In this document: piece by piece, positions 26,061-35,406 of the stretch
How the letters are laid out: the number at the start of each line of letters is the position of its first letter
Numbering within the stretch: position 1 is the stretch's first letter
NCBI RefSeq assembly: GCF_900091955.1
Contig: NZ_FMDF01000220.1
Location: forward strand, 1-64,000
Length of the DNA stretch: 64,000 nucleotides
Direction: 5' to 3'
Source: Streptomyces sp. Ncost-T10-10d
Lineage (GTDB): Bacteria; Actinomycetota; Actinomycetes; Streptomycetales; Streptomycetaceae
Translations under genes and position numbers: made by a program
The notes under the pieces: model-generated
What the model saw: only the letters and a program-made list of their open reading frames with translations
The model's database searches: none
Told to the model about the DNA's origin: nothing

Positions 26061-26333
26061 TTACGGCGTTGCGTCGAGGTCGCGGGCGAGGAGCGCGGCC
26101 AGTTCCTCGACCGCGGCTTCCGCGCCGTCGCCCTCCGCGGCCAGTACCACTGAATCGCCGTGCCGGACCGCGAGGGCGAGCACGGAGAGCAGACTCCGGG
26201 CGTCGACGGCGCTCTGACCGTCCCGGCCTATGGTCACCTTGACCGGCTGCCGGGTAGCTGCCTGGACGAACACGGAGGCCGGGCGGGCGTGCAGACCGCT
26301 GCGGGAACCTACGGCGACAGTGCGCTGATGCAT
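26061..26333 (-). CDS. ptsH: HPr phosphocarrier protein
   Basis: 90 residues from ATG 26333. His15 lies in GLHARPAS, the site phosphorylated by enzyme I, and Ser47 in DARSLLSVLALAV occupies the regulatory serine position. It passes phosphate from enzyme I to the EIIA domain of the fructose permease. It lies 49 bases downstream of fruA on the same strand, so it is probably the last gene of the fructose PTS operon. Length and motif positions are normal. Confidence 0.93.
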   Translation of the reverse strand: MHQRTVAVGSRSGLHARPASVFVQAATRQPVKVTIGRDGQSAVDARSLLSVLALAVRHGDSVVLAAEGDGAEAAVEELAALLARDLDATP

Positions 26334-26382
26334 GGTGAACTCTCCTGTGTGGTGGTGGGGAGCGGGGTTAAGGGGCAGTCCG

Positions 26383-28395
26383 TCAGGCGGCGACGGAGAT
26401 CTCGGGCTCTTCGGTTGCCGGGGCCGGCGCCTCAGCGGCTCTGCGCATCCCTTTGAGGAGGACGACCAGGGCGGTCGCGACCGCCGTACCGGCGGCGATG
26501 GCCAGGAGGTAGAGGAACGGCTCGCCTATGAGCGGCACCACGAAGATGCCACCGTGCGGGGCACGCAGTGTGCAGCCGAAGGCCATCGACAGCGCGCCGG
26601 TGACCGCGCCGCCGGCCATCACCGACGGGATCACCCGGAGAGGGTCGGCTGCCGCGAACGGGATCGCCCCCTCGCTGATGAAGGACGCGCCCAGCACCCA
26701 GGCCGCCCTGCCGTTCTCCCGCTCGGTCTTGCTGAACAGCGTGCCGCGTACCGTGGTTGCGAGAGCCATGGCCAGCGGCGGCACCATGCCGGCCGCCATC
26801 ACCGCGGCCATCACCTTGAGGCTGCCGGGCGTCGGGTCGGCCAGGCCGCCGACCGCGAAGGCGTACGCCACCTTGTTGAGCGGCCCACCCATGTCGAAGC
26901 ACATCATCAGGCCGAGGACGATGCCGAGAATGATCGCGTTCGAGCCGGAGAGCCCGTTGAGGCCGTCGGTCAGGGCTCGTTGGAGCGAGGCGATCGGCTT
27001 GCCGACAACGATGAACATCAGGAAACCGACGACCACCGAGGCGAGGAGAGGAATCACCAGCACCGGCATGATGCCGCGCAGCGTGGGATGGACCTTCACC
27101 CGTTGGATCGCCATCACCACCCCACCGGCAAGCAGACCCGCCGCGAGGCCGCCGAGGAAGCCCGCGTTGATGGTGAGCGCGATGGCACCGCCGACGAACC
27201 CGGGGACGAGCGCGGGCCGGTCCGCCATGCCGTACGCGATGTATCCGGCCAGCACCGGCACAAGGAAGGCGAATGCGGCGGTGCCGATCTGATTGAGCAG
27301 AGCGGCCCAGCTGTCGGCCTCTCCCCAGACGAAGTGGTCCGCGACGGACTTGGCACTGGCGATCTCATAGCCGCCGATGGCGAAGGACAGCGCGATGAGG
27401 AGGCCGCCTGCGGCGACGAACGGCACCATGTAACTGACGCCGGACATCAGGTAGGTGCGCAACCGGATCCCGAAGTGTGCATGGTTGCCGTCGGCCGCGG
27501 CTCCGCCGTCCTGCTGAGCGACGCCGCCCGCGACAGTGCTGGTCTCGCCGTGCTCCGCCTTCCGCCTGGCTTCGGCGATCAGCGCGGCAGGCCGGTTGAT
27601 CCCTGCCTTGACCCCGGTGTCGACGATGGCTTTACCGTCGAACCGGGCCTTCTCGCGCACCTCGACGTCATGGGCCCAGATGACCGCGTCGGCAGCGGCG
27701 ATGAGCGCCGGGTCGAGTCTCTCGAACCCGGCTGAGCCCTGCGTTTCGACGTCGAGCACCACGCCCTCGGCGCGGGCCGCGGCTGCCAGTGACTCGGCGG
27801 CCATGTAGGTGTGTGCGATGCCGGTCGGACATGACGTGACGGCGACGACCCGGAAGGGTTTTTCGTCGGCCGTTGCACCGCGGTCCGAGGCAGTGCCGTC
27901 CGCTGTTGCACCGTCCGCGGGCGAGGCGTCCGGAGCCGGGCCGGCCGGAACGGCCTCCTCGCCGCGGATCAGGGCCGCGGCGGCGTCCGGGTCGCGCTCC
28001 GCTCGCAGCGCGCCCGTGAAGTCCGGGTCCATCAGCCGTCGTGCCAGGGCGGAAAGGATGGTGAGGTGATCGTCGTCGGCCCCGGCAGGCGCCGCTATCA
28101 GGAAGATCAGATCAGCGGGGCCGTCCGCCGCACCGAAGTCGATGCCGCCCTCGCTGCGGCCGAACGCGAGCGTGGGGGCGGTGACGTGCTCACTGCGGCA
28201 GTGCGGGATGCCGATGCCGCCGTCCAGACCGGTCGGCATCTGTGCCTCACGGGCGGCCACGTCGGCGAGGAAGCCGTCGAGGTCGGTGACGCGGCCCCCG
28301 GTGACCATTCGCTCGGCCAGTGACCGGGCTGCGTCGTACTTCGTCTCGGCGGACAGATCGAGATCGACCAGTTCCGCGGTGATCAGTTCACTCAT
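26383..28395 (-). CDS. fruA: fructose PTS permease EIIABC
   Basis: 670 residues. EIIA domain at residues 1-150 with phosphorylated His65 (GIGIPHCRSEH). An Ala/Asp-rich linker leads to the EIIB domain with active Cys189 (VVAVTSCPTGIAHTYMA). The membrane EIIC domain starts near residue 310 (YLMSGVSYMVPFVAAGGLLI) with about eight to ten helices and the GGPLNKVAYAFAVG and EGAIPFAAADPLRVIP motifs. It imports fructose across the membrane as fructose-1-phosphate, the substrate of the fruK product. Domain order A-B-C matches Streptomyces FruA. The gap to fruK is 85 bases. Confidence 0.95.
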   Translation of the reverse strand: MSELITAELVDLDLSAETKYDAARSLAERMVTGGRVTDLDGFLADVAAREAQMPTGLDGGIGIPHCRSEHVTAPTLAFGRSEGGIDFGAADGPADLIFLIAAPAGADDDHLTILSALARRLMDPDFTGALRAERDPDAAAALIRGEEAVPAGPAPDASPADGATADGTASDRGATADEKPFRVVAVTSCPTGIAHTYMAAESLAAAARAEGVVLDVETQGSAGFERLDPALIAAADAVIWAHDVEVREKARFDGKAIVDTGVKAGINRPAALIAEARRKAEHGETSTVAGGVAQQDGGAAADGNHAHFGIRLRTYLMSGVSYMVPFVAAGGLLIALSFAIGGYEIASAKSVADHFVWGEADSWAALLNQIGTAAFAFLVPVLAGYIAYGMADRPALVPGFVGGAIALTINAGFLGGLAAGLLAGGVVMAIQRVKVHPTLRGIMPVLVIPLLASVVVGFLMFIVVGKPIASLQRALTDGLNGLSGSNAIILGIVLGLMMCFDMGGPLNKVAYAFAVGGLADPTPGSLKVMAAVMAAGMVPPLAMALATTVRGTLFSKTERENGRAAWVLGASFISEGAIPFAAADPLRVIPSVMAGGAVTGALSMAFGCTLRAPHGGIFVVPLIGEPFLYLLAIAAGTAVATALVVLLKGMRRAAEAPAPATEEPEISVAA

Positions 28396-28480
28396 CGCGG
28401 GGCTCCTTGCTCGTGGACCGTCCTGTGGGCGGCTCGGGGGGACTCGGGGCGATGCGGGCTGGGCCGCGGATGCACGGCAG

Positions 28481-29428
28481 TCATGAAGTCGGCTCCGTCA
28501 GGGGTCGGTCCAGGGGGATGTCGGTGGTCGTGGTGACCGCCGACAGGTCGAGTTCCGCGGGGGTCGGCATGACGCTGCCTGGCAGCTGCACGGCCGCCGC
28601 GCCGTGGGCGACCGCCGCGGCGAGCGCTGCCGGGCCATTTCCACCCGCGACGAGGAAGCCCGCCAGGGAGGCGTCGCCCGCTCCGACGTTGCTGCGGACC
28701 GCGCCCACCCGGGCGCTGCCGAAGTATGTACCCGCACCGTCGACCAGCAGTTGCCCGTCGGCCCCGAGGCTGGCCAGAACGGATCGGGCACCGCGTTCGC
28801 GCAGCTCCTCCGCCGCCTTCACGGCGTCGCCCACCGTGGCCAGCGGGCGACCGACGGCCTCGGCGAGCTCCTCCGCGTTCGGCTTGACCACATCGGGGCG
28901 TTCCCGCAGCGCTGCGGTCAGCGCCGCGCCGGAGGTGTCGAGGGCGATCCGGGCCCCGGCGTGGTGGCTCCGGGCCACCAGCTCGGCGTACCACTGCGGG
29001 GGCAGCCCACGAGGCAGACTTCCGCAGCAGACGATCCAGTCCGTGGTGGACGAGTGGGTCTGTACCGCATCCAGCAGGGCCTCCGCCTCGGCCACGGTGA
29101 TCTCCGGGCCTACCGCGTTCACCTTGGTGAGCGTTCCGTCGGGTTCGACGAGCGTGACGTTGATACGGGTGCTGGCGGCGATCGGTACCCCGGCCGCTTC
29201 GATGCCCTGTTCGCCGAGCAGCCGGGCGAGAAGTGAGCCCTCAGGCCCGCCGAGCGGTGCGACAGCGATCGTACGGTGGCCGGCTGCCGCGACCGCGCGC
29301 GAGACGTTGATGCCTTTGCCGCCGGGGTCGACCCGGTCGTCCGTGGCCCGCAGCACGGTACCGCGGGTCAGCCCGGGCAGCTCGTATGTACGGTCCAGGC
29401 TCGGATTGGGGGTGACGGTGAGGATCAT
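28481..29428 (-). CDS. fruK: 1-phosphofructokinase
   Basis: 315 residues from ATG 29428, whose ATGA overlaps the fruR stop. PfkB family: TPNPSLDRTYELPG at the N-terminus, GGKGINVSRAVAAAGH for sugar binding, and RSNVGAGDASLAGFLVAGG containing the catalytic Asp. It phosphorylates fructose-1-phosphate to fructose-1,6-bisphosphate, feeding glycolysis. The motif is GAGDA rather than the more usual GAGDS, a conservative change. Confidence 0.95.
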   Translation of the reverse strand: MILTVTPNPSLDRTYELPGLTRGTVLRATDDRVDPGGKGINVSRAVAAAGHRTIAVAPLGGPEGSLLARLLGEQGIEAAGVPIAASTRINVTLVEPDGTLTKVNAVGPEITVAEAEALLDAVQTHSSTTDWIVCCGSLPRGLPPQWYAELVARSHHAGARIALDTSGAALTAALRERPDVVKPNAEELAEAVGRPLATVGDAVKAAEELRERGARSVLASLGADGQLLVDGAGTYFGSARVGAVRSNVGAGDASLAGFLVAGGNGPAALAAAVAHGAAAVQLPGSVMPTPAELDLSAVTTTTDIPLDRPLTEPTS

Positions 29429-30186
29429 GCGCGTACCACTTCCGTGCCCTGGCTCTCGATGGCAAGGGCGTCGTCGGAGCCGAGTCCGGTGTCGGTGATG
29501 AGCAGATCGACCTGTGCGAGGTCGCCGAAGCGGGCGAAGTGTTCCTGGCCGAACTTCGTGGAGTCGGCCAGGAGCACGACCCGCCGGGCGGCGGAGATCA
29601 TTGCACGCTTGACGGCGGCCTCGGCCAGGTCCGGCGTGGTCAGGCCGCCCTTCGGCGAGTAGCCATTGGTGGCGAGGAAGACGACGTCGGCGTTGATCTC
29701 GCTGTAAGCGTTCAACGCCCAGGCATCGACCGCGGCACGGGTACGGTGTCGGACCCGGCCGCCGACGAGATGCAGCGCGATGCCGGGGTGGTCGGCGAGC
29801 CGGGCGGCGACCGGCAGAGCATGGGTGACCACAGTGAGGTGGGCGTCGAGCGGGATGGCCGCAGCCAGCCGGGCGGCCGTGCTGCCCGCGTCGATGATCA
29901 CGCTGCCGTCGGTGGGGAGCTCGCCGAGCGCGGCTGCCGCGATGCGCTCCTTCTCATCGATGGCCACGGCATCGCGCTCGGCGAGCTCGGGCTCGAAGTC
30001 GAGCCGCCCGGCAGGGATCGCACCGCCATGGACGCGCCGAAGCAGTCCTGCCCGGTCGAGGGCCTTCAGATCACGCCGCACGGTCTCGGCGGTGACCTGG
30101 AACTCCTCGGCCAGGGACAGCACATCGACCCGGCCGCTCTCGCGGGCGAGGCGGAGAATCACCTGCTGCCGCTCCGGTGCATACAT
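29425..30186 (-). CDS. fruR: DeoR-family repressor of fructose PTS operon
   Basis: 253 residues from ATG 30186. DeoR helix-turn-helix at residues 5-60 (RQQVILRLARESGRVDVLSL, TAETVRRDLKALDRAGLLRR). The C-terminal sugar-phosphate sensor shows VIIDAGSTAARLA, LVGGRVRHRTRAAVD and KRAMISAARRVVLLADSTKF. First gene of fruR-fruK-fruA-ptsH and coupled to fruK. It should sense fructose-1-phosphate and repress the operon. No Shine-Dalgarno is visible before the ATG, so the transcript may be leaderless or have a very short leader. Confidence 0.9.
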   Translation of the reverse strand: MYAPERQQVILRLARESGRVDVLSLAEEFQVTAETVRRDLKALDRAGLLRRVHGGAIPAGRLDFEPELAERDAVAIDEKERIAAAALGELPTDGSVIIDAGSTAARLAAAIPLDAHLTVVTHALPVAARLADHPGIALHLVGGRVRHRTRAAVDAWALNAYSEINADVVFLATNGYSPKGGLTTPDLAEAAVKRAMISAARRVVLLADSTKFGQEHFARFGDLAQVDLLITDTGLGSDDALAIESQGTEVVRA

Positions 30187-30788
30187 GTTGTTTTGAATCC
30201 GTTCTATGCCCGACTGTGTGGTTTCGCGGTTAGGTTACGCGCCCGGTTCGGCGATGTAAACAGACTCGGGCATGTATGGGCCTGAACGGACACGTGGTGT
30301 GCCGGGGCTGGTGCCGTCAGGTTCACCGTGTGTGTCCCACGGCCGGCCGGTATGGCGGCGGGGCAGGGGGGTCGGAGTGCGGTTGCCGACCGGGTTGGAT
30401 TTGTGGGATCGGCGTCCGGGTGCGCATCGTGAGGACCGCAACCTTGCCGGGGCGACGGAGGAATGCCCGGCGGGTTGTCGCGGTCAGGCATTGAGTGTGC
30501 GTTCTCCGACGCGGAGCTTCCGTACGGGGCGTTGTCGGCGCGGGCCGCGAGCCCCCGCCGCCCGGCACTCGGGGGCTCTTCGGACCTGCTCACCTCGGTT
30601 CCCCGCCCGCTCCGCGCTGACCTGTAGTGGAACTCCCAGGGATTCGCCCGACGGTTGGCCCTTGCTCGGGTAGGGGTGAGCGGGTTCAGGGAGGGGTCAT
30701 GGTCGGCTTTTTGATTGGTTGACCGGCTCGAGTCGCTGTGGGGGACGCCACTCGGTCAAGTCGGGCAAAGTGTGCCAGTCTGTGAATT
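30187..30788. other. intergenic between fruR and FUSC gene
   Basis: About 600 bases. It should hold the fru promoter near 30190-30240, where AT-rich stretches (TGTTTTGAATCCG, TGTGTGGTTTCGCGG) are possible operator halves. A 129-codon minus-strand frame has no family match, no ribosome binding site and proline/arginine-rich shadow composition. Nothing else recognised. Confidence 0.5.
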
Positions 30789-31952
30789 GTGCAATTTTCA
30801 ACTATTGATCGGCGGCAAGGCCGGGCGCCATCATCACCGGGTCTGCGGCCGCCGCTGACGCGACTCGTCGAAGCGACCCGCCGCGATTGGGGATGGCATG
30901 CCCTGGTGCACGGCGCCAAGAACCTGATCGCCGCGCTGCTCGCCTGGGAGTTCGCCACTCTCTGGATCCAGGGGGAGCGGCCGTATGTGGCTGTGGCCAC
31001 CGCATTGCTCATGGTCAATGCCGCGACGGTGTACCGCTCCGTGACGCAGGCTGCGCGGAGCATGGCCACCCGGGCGGCGGGAGTGCTGTTGGCTCTCGGC
31101 ACCGTGTGGCTGCTGGGATCCACCGCCGGGAGTATCGCGGGCATTGTGGGGATCGCCCTGGTGGCGGCCGGAAGCCGAAATTCCGACGACCGGCTCCAGG
31201 TCGCATCGACGGCGGTTCTCACGCTCACCGCGGCGGCCGCGGCTCCGGTCGGGCACGTCGTCCTGACGGCGATCGCGGCGCTGAGCGGCGCGGTGGTGGG
31301 TGTTGCCGTGAACGCGCTGGTCCTGCCGCCGCTACATCTGGACGAATCCGATGGCGCGGTTCGGGACCTCGCCCGCGTCATGGGGGCATTGCTGCGCGAC
31401 ATGGGCCACGGACTGCGGGAGCGGCAGCATGTCGCCCGCACGCACGGCTGGGTGGAGGACGGGAGGGGGCTGGGGCGGCGGGTCGCGGACGCGCGCGAGC
31501 GCGTGCAGCAGGGACAGGAGAGTCTGCGCTGGAACACCTGCTGGGCGGTGCATCCACAGCACCGGCCGGTGACCTACGGTGACATGCTCAGCACACTGCA
31601 TGGCGTATCGCTCCAGGTGCGCGGCATTGCTCGAACGCTGGCCGACAACGTGGACGACACCCACACCGACCACCACCTGGGACAGCAGTTCCTCGATCGG
31701 TACGCCGAGATGCTCAAGTTGGCAGGGCAGGCCGTCGAGGCGTTCGTCGAGGTCGACAGCGCAGCCCGTCCGGCGGAAGCCCGTGAGGGACTGCGTGCAG
31801 CGATCGACCGTGCCCAGGCATGGCACGACACCATGACCGACCTCATCGGCCGGGGCGCATTGGTCAAGCCGGGCGCCTGGCATGTCTACGGATCTCTTAT
31901 GACCGACGTGGAGCGCCTCCTGGTCGACCTGGACCACGCCGGGAGGGTCTGA
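30789..31952 (+). CDS. FUSC/aromatic acid exporter-like membrane protein
   Basis: 387 residues from GTG 30789; no clear ribosome binding site. Residues 38-175 contain four to five hydrophobic helices (NLIAALLAWEFATLW, AGVLLALGTVWLLGSTAGSI, GIVGIALVAAG, VVLTAIAALSGAVVGVAVNA), followed by a long soluble helical region. This matches the FUSC / ArAE-type family, half-size compared with duplicated plant and enterobacterial forms. It probably acts at the membrane in efflux of aromatic acids or related compounds; substrate not shown. Monocistronic. Confidence 0.8.
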   Translation: MQFSTIDRRQGRAPSSPGLRPPLTRLVEATRRDWGWHALVHGAKNLIAALLAWEFATLWIQGERPYVAVATALLMVNAATVYRSVTQAARSMATRAAGVLLALGTVWLLGSTAGSIAGIVGIALVAAGSRNSDDRLQVASTAVLTLTAAAAAPVGHVVLTAIAALSGAVVGVAVNALVLPPLHLDESDGAVRDLARVMGALLRDMGHGLRERQHVARTHGWVEDGRGLGRRVADARERVQQGQESLRWNTCWAVHPQHRPVTYGDMLSTLHGVSLQVRGIARTLADNVDDTHTDHHLGQQFLDRYAEMLKLAGQAVEAFVEVDSAARPAEAREGLRAAIDRAQAWHDTMTDLIGRGALVKPGAWHVYGSLMTDVERLLVDLDHAGRV

Positions 31953-32349
31953 CCTCCGGGCGCAGTCCGAGGACGTGTCCTGCGCGGCACGGTGTCAGGC
32001 GGCGTGTGGAAGCAGCGGCGGTGCTCCAGCCGGATTCGGGTGCCCGGCCTCGCTGTTCCCGGGCGGCGGCGCTGCGCTGCAACTTCGACCTGCCGGTGTG
32101 CACCCGCATCCACCACGCCCCCGGTGGCATGCTGGCGTCCCATCCGGCTGGCAGGGCGGCTCGGGGGCCCGAGCGGTGGTCAAGACAGGCCGCCGGAAGG
32201 TGTCGACGCGCTTGTCCTGTGGACCACACCAGTCGAGGCAGTTGCTGCAGTTCCGTGAGTAGTTCGGAATGGGCCGGCTTTGGGCGGCCACACCCGGATG
32301 AGTACGGGAGAAGCGCAGGGAGCACGGGGCGTCGCCGGAAGAGGCCGTG
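31953..32349. other. no gene recognised
   Basis: About 400 bases between the FUSC gene and the pirin remnant. Frames on both strands are shadows without starts or motifs. The 5' part of the pirin pseudogene may have been lost from here. Confidence 0.45.
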
Positions 32350-32870
32350 GCCAAGCAGGATCTGTTCCACGGTCTCCGGCGGGGCGTGAACCTGCCGTCC
32401 CGGCTGAAGACGGCCCCGCCGCGCTGTCAGGACGTCCGCCGAGGTGAGGCAGCACCGCTCAGCTTCGCGGATGGCGGCGCGCTGCCGCGGGTGATCGTCG
32501 GCGAAATGGGCGGGCGCGCGGACCCGGGCACCACCCACACGTCGATCTCGCGTGCGCATGTGTGCCCGGTTGCGGCCGGACTTCAATGCGCTGGCGTGCG
32601 CGCTGACCGGCCTGGGGTCGGTGGGAGGGAGGAACAACGTCCCGCGCGCATGGGACAGCTCGCCGTATACGGGGGGCTGCGACATGGTCACGGGCGCGAC
32701 TGACGCCGGACAGGACAGCTGCAGCCCCCAATTGGAGATGCTGGTGCTCGGCGGTGAGTCGCCCCGGGAGCCGGTCGCCGTCTACGGCCCCTTCGCGAAG
32801 AACACCCGGCAGGAGCTGTACAAGGCATCCGTGGACTACGGACCCGGCCGGCGGCGGTCTTCCCCGAGCG
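32350..32870 (+). pseudogene. pirin-family protein, decayed
   Basis: Pirin blocks appear in order across at least two frames: HGLRRGVNLPSRLKTAPPRC and FADGGALPRVIVGEMGGRAD with DPGTTHTSISRAH in one, FNALACALTGLGSVGG in another, ARMGQLAVYGG back in the first, and LEMLVLGGESPREPVAVYGPF with KNTRQELYKASVDY at the end. The order matches the C-terminal two thirds of an intact pirin (about 300 residues); the N-terminal cupin with the iron ligands is missing. Substitutions such as KNT for MNT in the GPF(V)MNT motif also show decay. Confidence 0.75.
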
Positions 32871-34260
32871 CCCTGCGTCGGAGCGTGGTGAGGGCCGTTT
32901 CGTGCAGTGGGTGGAGGTCGCCCGGCCATGAGCTACGCGCATGAGGAACCCAACCGGCGGAGGAGCTCTGTGATGAGGCGCACTCGACCGGCCGGCATCG
33001 GTGTCGCCGGTCGGCTCGGCCACATCGGCGCATGGCGATTCTCGGATAGGGATGACGGGCGGATCGGAACCGGTTGCACAGCACAATCTCCACGGAGATG
33101 AGCGGGCGCTCCGTCCGTGGGAAGTGGCGCCACCGTGGCGTGGCCGTGGTGTCAACAGAGTTGCATGCCGAGTTCTCCGGTGCTCCAGGCCGGATGCGTG
33201 TGACGGTCCTGACCCGCGCCCGGCGTCAGGGCCGTCGATTCCATTCGCGCACAGCGCCGATGCGCCGGTGTCGCTGTCCAGAAGGACGGCGAATGCTTGC
33301 ATCGTGGTGTGGATGACGTCCCTGGAGGTCGGCAGGTCACCGCTCTTGTCACCATGGGGCAGGGCGAGTTCGGACACAACGCGTGCCAGGACCTTCTGCC
33401 CGGTTCGGGGTCTCAGAATTGTTCAGGGCCGCGAGGACATGGCGCCACGGTGTCATCGCGGGTCCGCAACATTGACAGCGGGCACCGGGGTGGGGAGCGG
33501 CTCGCAGCCGAGCGACCATCTGCTCGCCGCGCAGACTCGAGGGGCAGGGCGCCTGGCCAGCACCTCGGTGCCGCGGAACGTGCCCGCGCTCATGCGCAGA
33601 GGTTGACGGAACATCAGATCCAGTGCATGAGGATGGTGACCGCCGATTCCAACTGTTGCCCGGAGTGCAGGAATCCGCCGATGAATAGGTCGGGTGACCA
33701 GTCATCAGGGTTGAAGGTGCGCCTGGCTCGCTCGCTCGGCCTCACGCTCAGTGCCGCAGGACGGGATTCGGTGTACCGGTCGCTGCTGTCCCTTGAAGCG
33801 ACTGCGAATTCCGTCCCGCGGCTGAGTGCGGTTTCCTCGGCCGCACTCTGATCATCCACCGGTGGCCATCCAGGACCGGTGGATCCTGCACCGGATTTGC
33901 TGGTCCGATGCAGGGGACAATGCCCCCAAGTGGGGATTGGTGCAGGGCCGGCCCGGAACCCTTGCGGCGCCTTCGGTAGATGACCTGTACCTGCTGAAGG
34001 CGCATTCTCGAGGTGACTCTCTCCTGTGGACGGGCCTGGCCTTTCCACAGCAGCTCATGCGGATCACGCGTCCGCCACGGGCGTCAAGAACTCTGTTGGC
34101 CGGAGTCCGGTGCCAGTGCCCATCGGTTGCCACTCACCGTGTTGGGAGTGGCCGTCGTCGTTGCGATACGTCGCCGTGGTCGAAGCAGCCGCCTGTGGTG
34201 TTCCGTGAAAGTCGACGGCTGCGTCCCAGGGGCATGAACGGCCTTTGTGTTCCCGGCCCG
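32871..34260. other. 1.4 kb without a recognisable gene
   Basis: Many overlapping frames on both strands, none with a convincing start. A minus-strand stretch near 33200-33377 (ELALPHGDKSGDLPTSRDVI then TTMQAFAVLLDSDTGASAL) and one near 33614-33720 (FNPDDWSPDLFIGGFLHSGQ) look protein-like and may be relics of lost genes; I do not recognise either. No RNA gene seen. Confidence 0.4.
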
Positions 34261-34632
34261 CTAGCGACGTGCGTCGTGGTCGCGGAGCCAGTAGACCTGG
34301 TCGAGGACCCACTGGCGACGAGCGTCGTCGTCGCTCACCCGGTAGTGGCCGCGGCCATCGTGATCCCGGCCCCAGGAGCGCTGTCCATCGTGGTGGTGGA
34401 CCCGGTGACCATGATCACTGTGGTCGTGGTTGCCCCAGCGCTCGTCCCAGCGAGTGGGCCGGACCTCGTGGTGGGCGTCAGCGGGCCGTGCGGAGTGAGA
34501 AGCGACGGCGGGCCGGTCGCCGGTCGTGGGGGTCGCCGCCGAGGCGGAACCGCCAGTGGCGAGGAGCCCGGCCGCTGCGACTGCCACAGAGGCCACCGCG
34601 ACGGCGGCCTGACGCGCAAACGTGTATGCCAT
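34261..34632 (-). CDS. small secreted His/Asp-rich protein
   Basis: 123 residues from ATG 34632 with AGGAGG upstream. The signal peptide (QAAVAVASVAVAAAGLLATG, cleavage near SASA-AT) is followed by a very polar mature part rich in His, Asp and Arg (HDHSDHGHRVHHHDGQRSW), ending VLDQVYWLRDHDARR. There is no known domain. The His clusters could bind metal ions, which is inference. Similar short exported proteins of unknown function are frequent in Streptomyces. Monocistronic. Confidence 0.75.
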   Translation of the reverse strand: MAYTFARQAAVAVASVAVAAAGLLATGGSASAATPTTGDRPAVASHSARPADAHHEVRPTRWDERWGNHDHSDHGHRVHHHDGQRSWGRDHDGRGHYRVSDDDARRQWVLDQVYWLRDHDARR

Positions 34633-35406
34633 GATCTTTCCTCCTTGATCGCCCCGTGACCTGCATGAACAGGGCCACGGGCTGCCTTGGGTCAGGCACT
34701 TGCGACATTACTGCGAAATGGTTGAACGGAAAACTAATGTCGCTGTGAGGAGGACCATGGCCGGGAAAGTCATTGCGACGGAATATTTCAACCACACGCA
34801 TGCTTCGGCTGGCGGGCCTCGGTTACTCCCAGGACACGGTGAGTGCCTGGGCATGCTCTGGTCTCCAGGGTTCCACTGGGGTCTGAGCCCAGCGGAGGTC
34901 CTTCGGTTCCTGTTGTGCCGGCATTGACGTGGGCCGGAAGCTGGTCGGGAAGGTCGGCGGCGGCAGGCTGCTGCGGCTGTGACGACATGACGACGGCTTT
35001 GCCGCTGCGCCTCTCTTGCAGTCGTCCCTCGCCCGGGGCGTCAGTGAGAGGGGTTCGCTTGACACCGCGCTGTATCCGCCTGCCCGTGGGTGGCGCGACG
35101 TACCACGCAGGGGGAAGGCTCTTCCTGCAGTCCTGCAGTCCTGCAGTCCTGCGCGGCCAATACGGCACACGGCCATCATCCCTGAGACCGTGGCCGCGCC
35201 GGCCGTGTGTTCTTCTCGCGGTTCTACGGCGGATTGAGATACGGCAGGGGGCAGGGGTGGTGGACCGGCGGAACAACGAGGGAGGGCAAGGAGGTGGAAC
35301 TGGGAGGCGACAGTGCCGATACCCGAGCAACGGTTCGGTACACGCCGTCAATTGGGCGCCGGAGCAGACCAAGAGCGGTCCCCTGCCGGCCTGCGCCCGC
35401 AGTGGG
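34633..35406. other. intergenic with 8-bp tandem repeat
   Basis: About 770 bases. A minus-strand frame from ATG 34990 (MSSQPQQPAAADLPDQLPA) and another ending at 34823 with VEPWRPEHAQALTVSWE are protein-like but lack ribosome binding sites and family motifs; they may be relics. A tandem repeat lies at 35123-35152. Confidence 0.4.
35123..35152 (+). repeat. tandem copies of TCCTGCAG
   Basis: Three exact 8-base units plus a partial fourth (TCCTGC). It is similar in unit size to the CCCAGAAG repeat at 13973. It lies in non-coding DNA downstream of the PP2C phosphatase gene. Confidence 0.85.
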
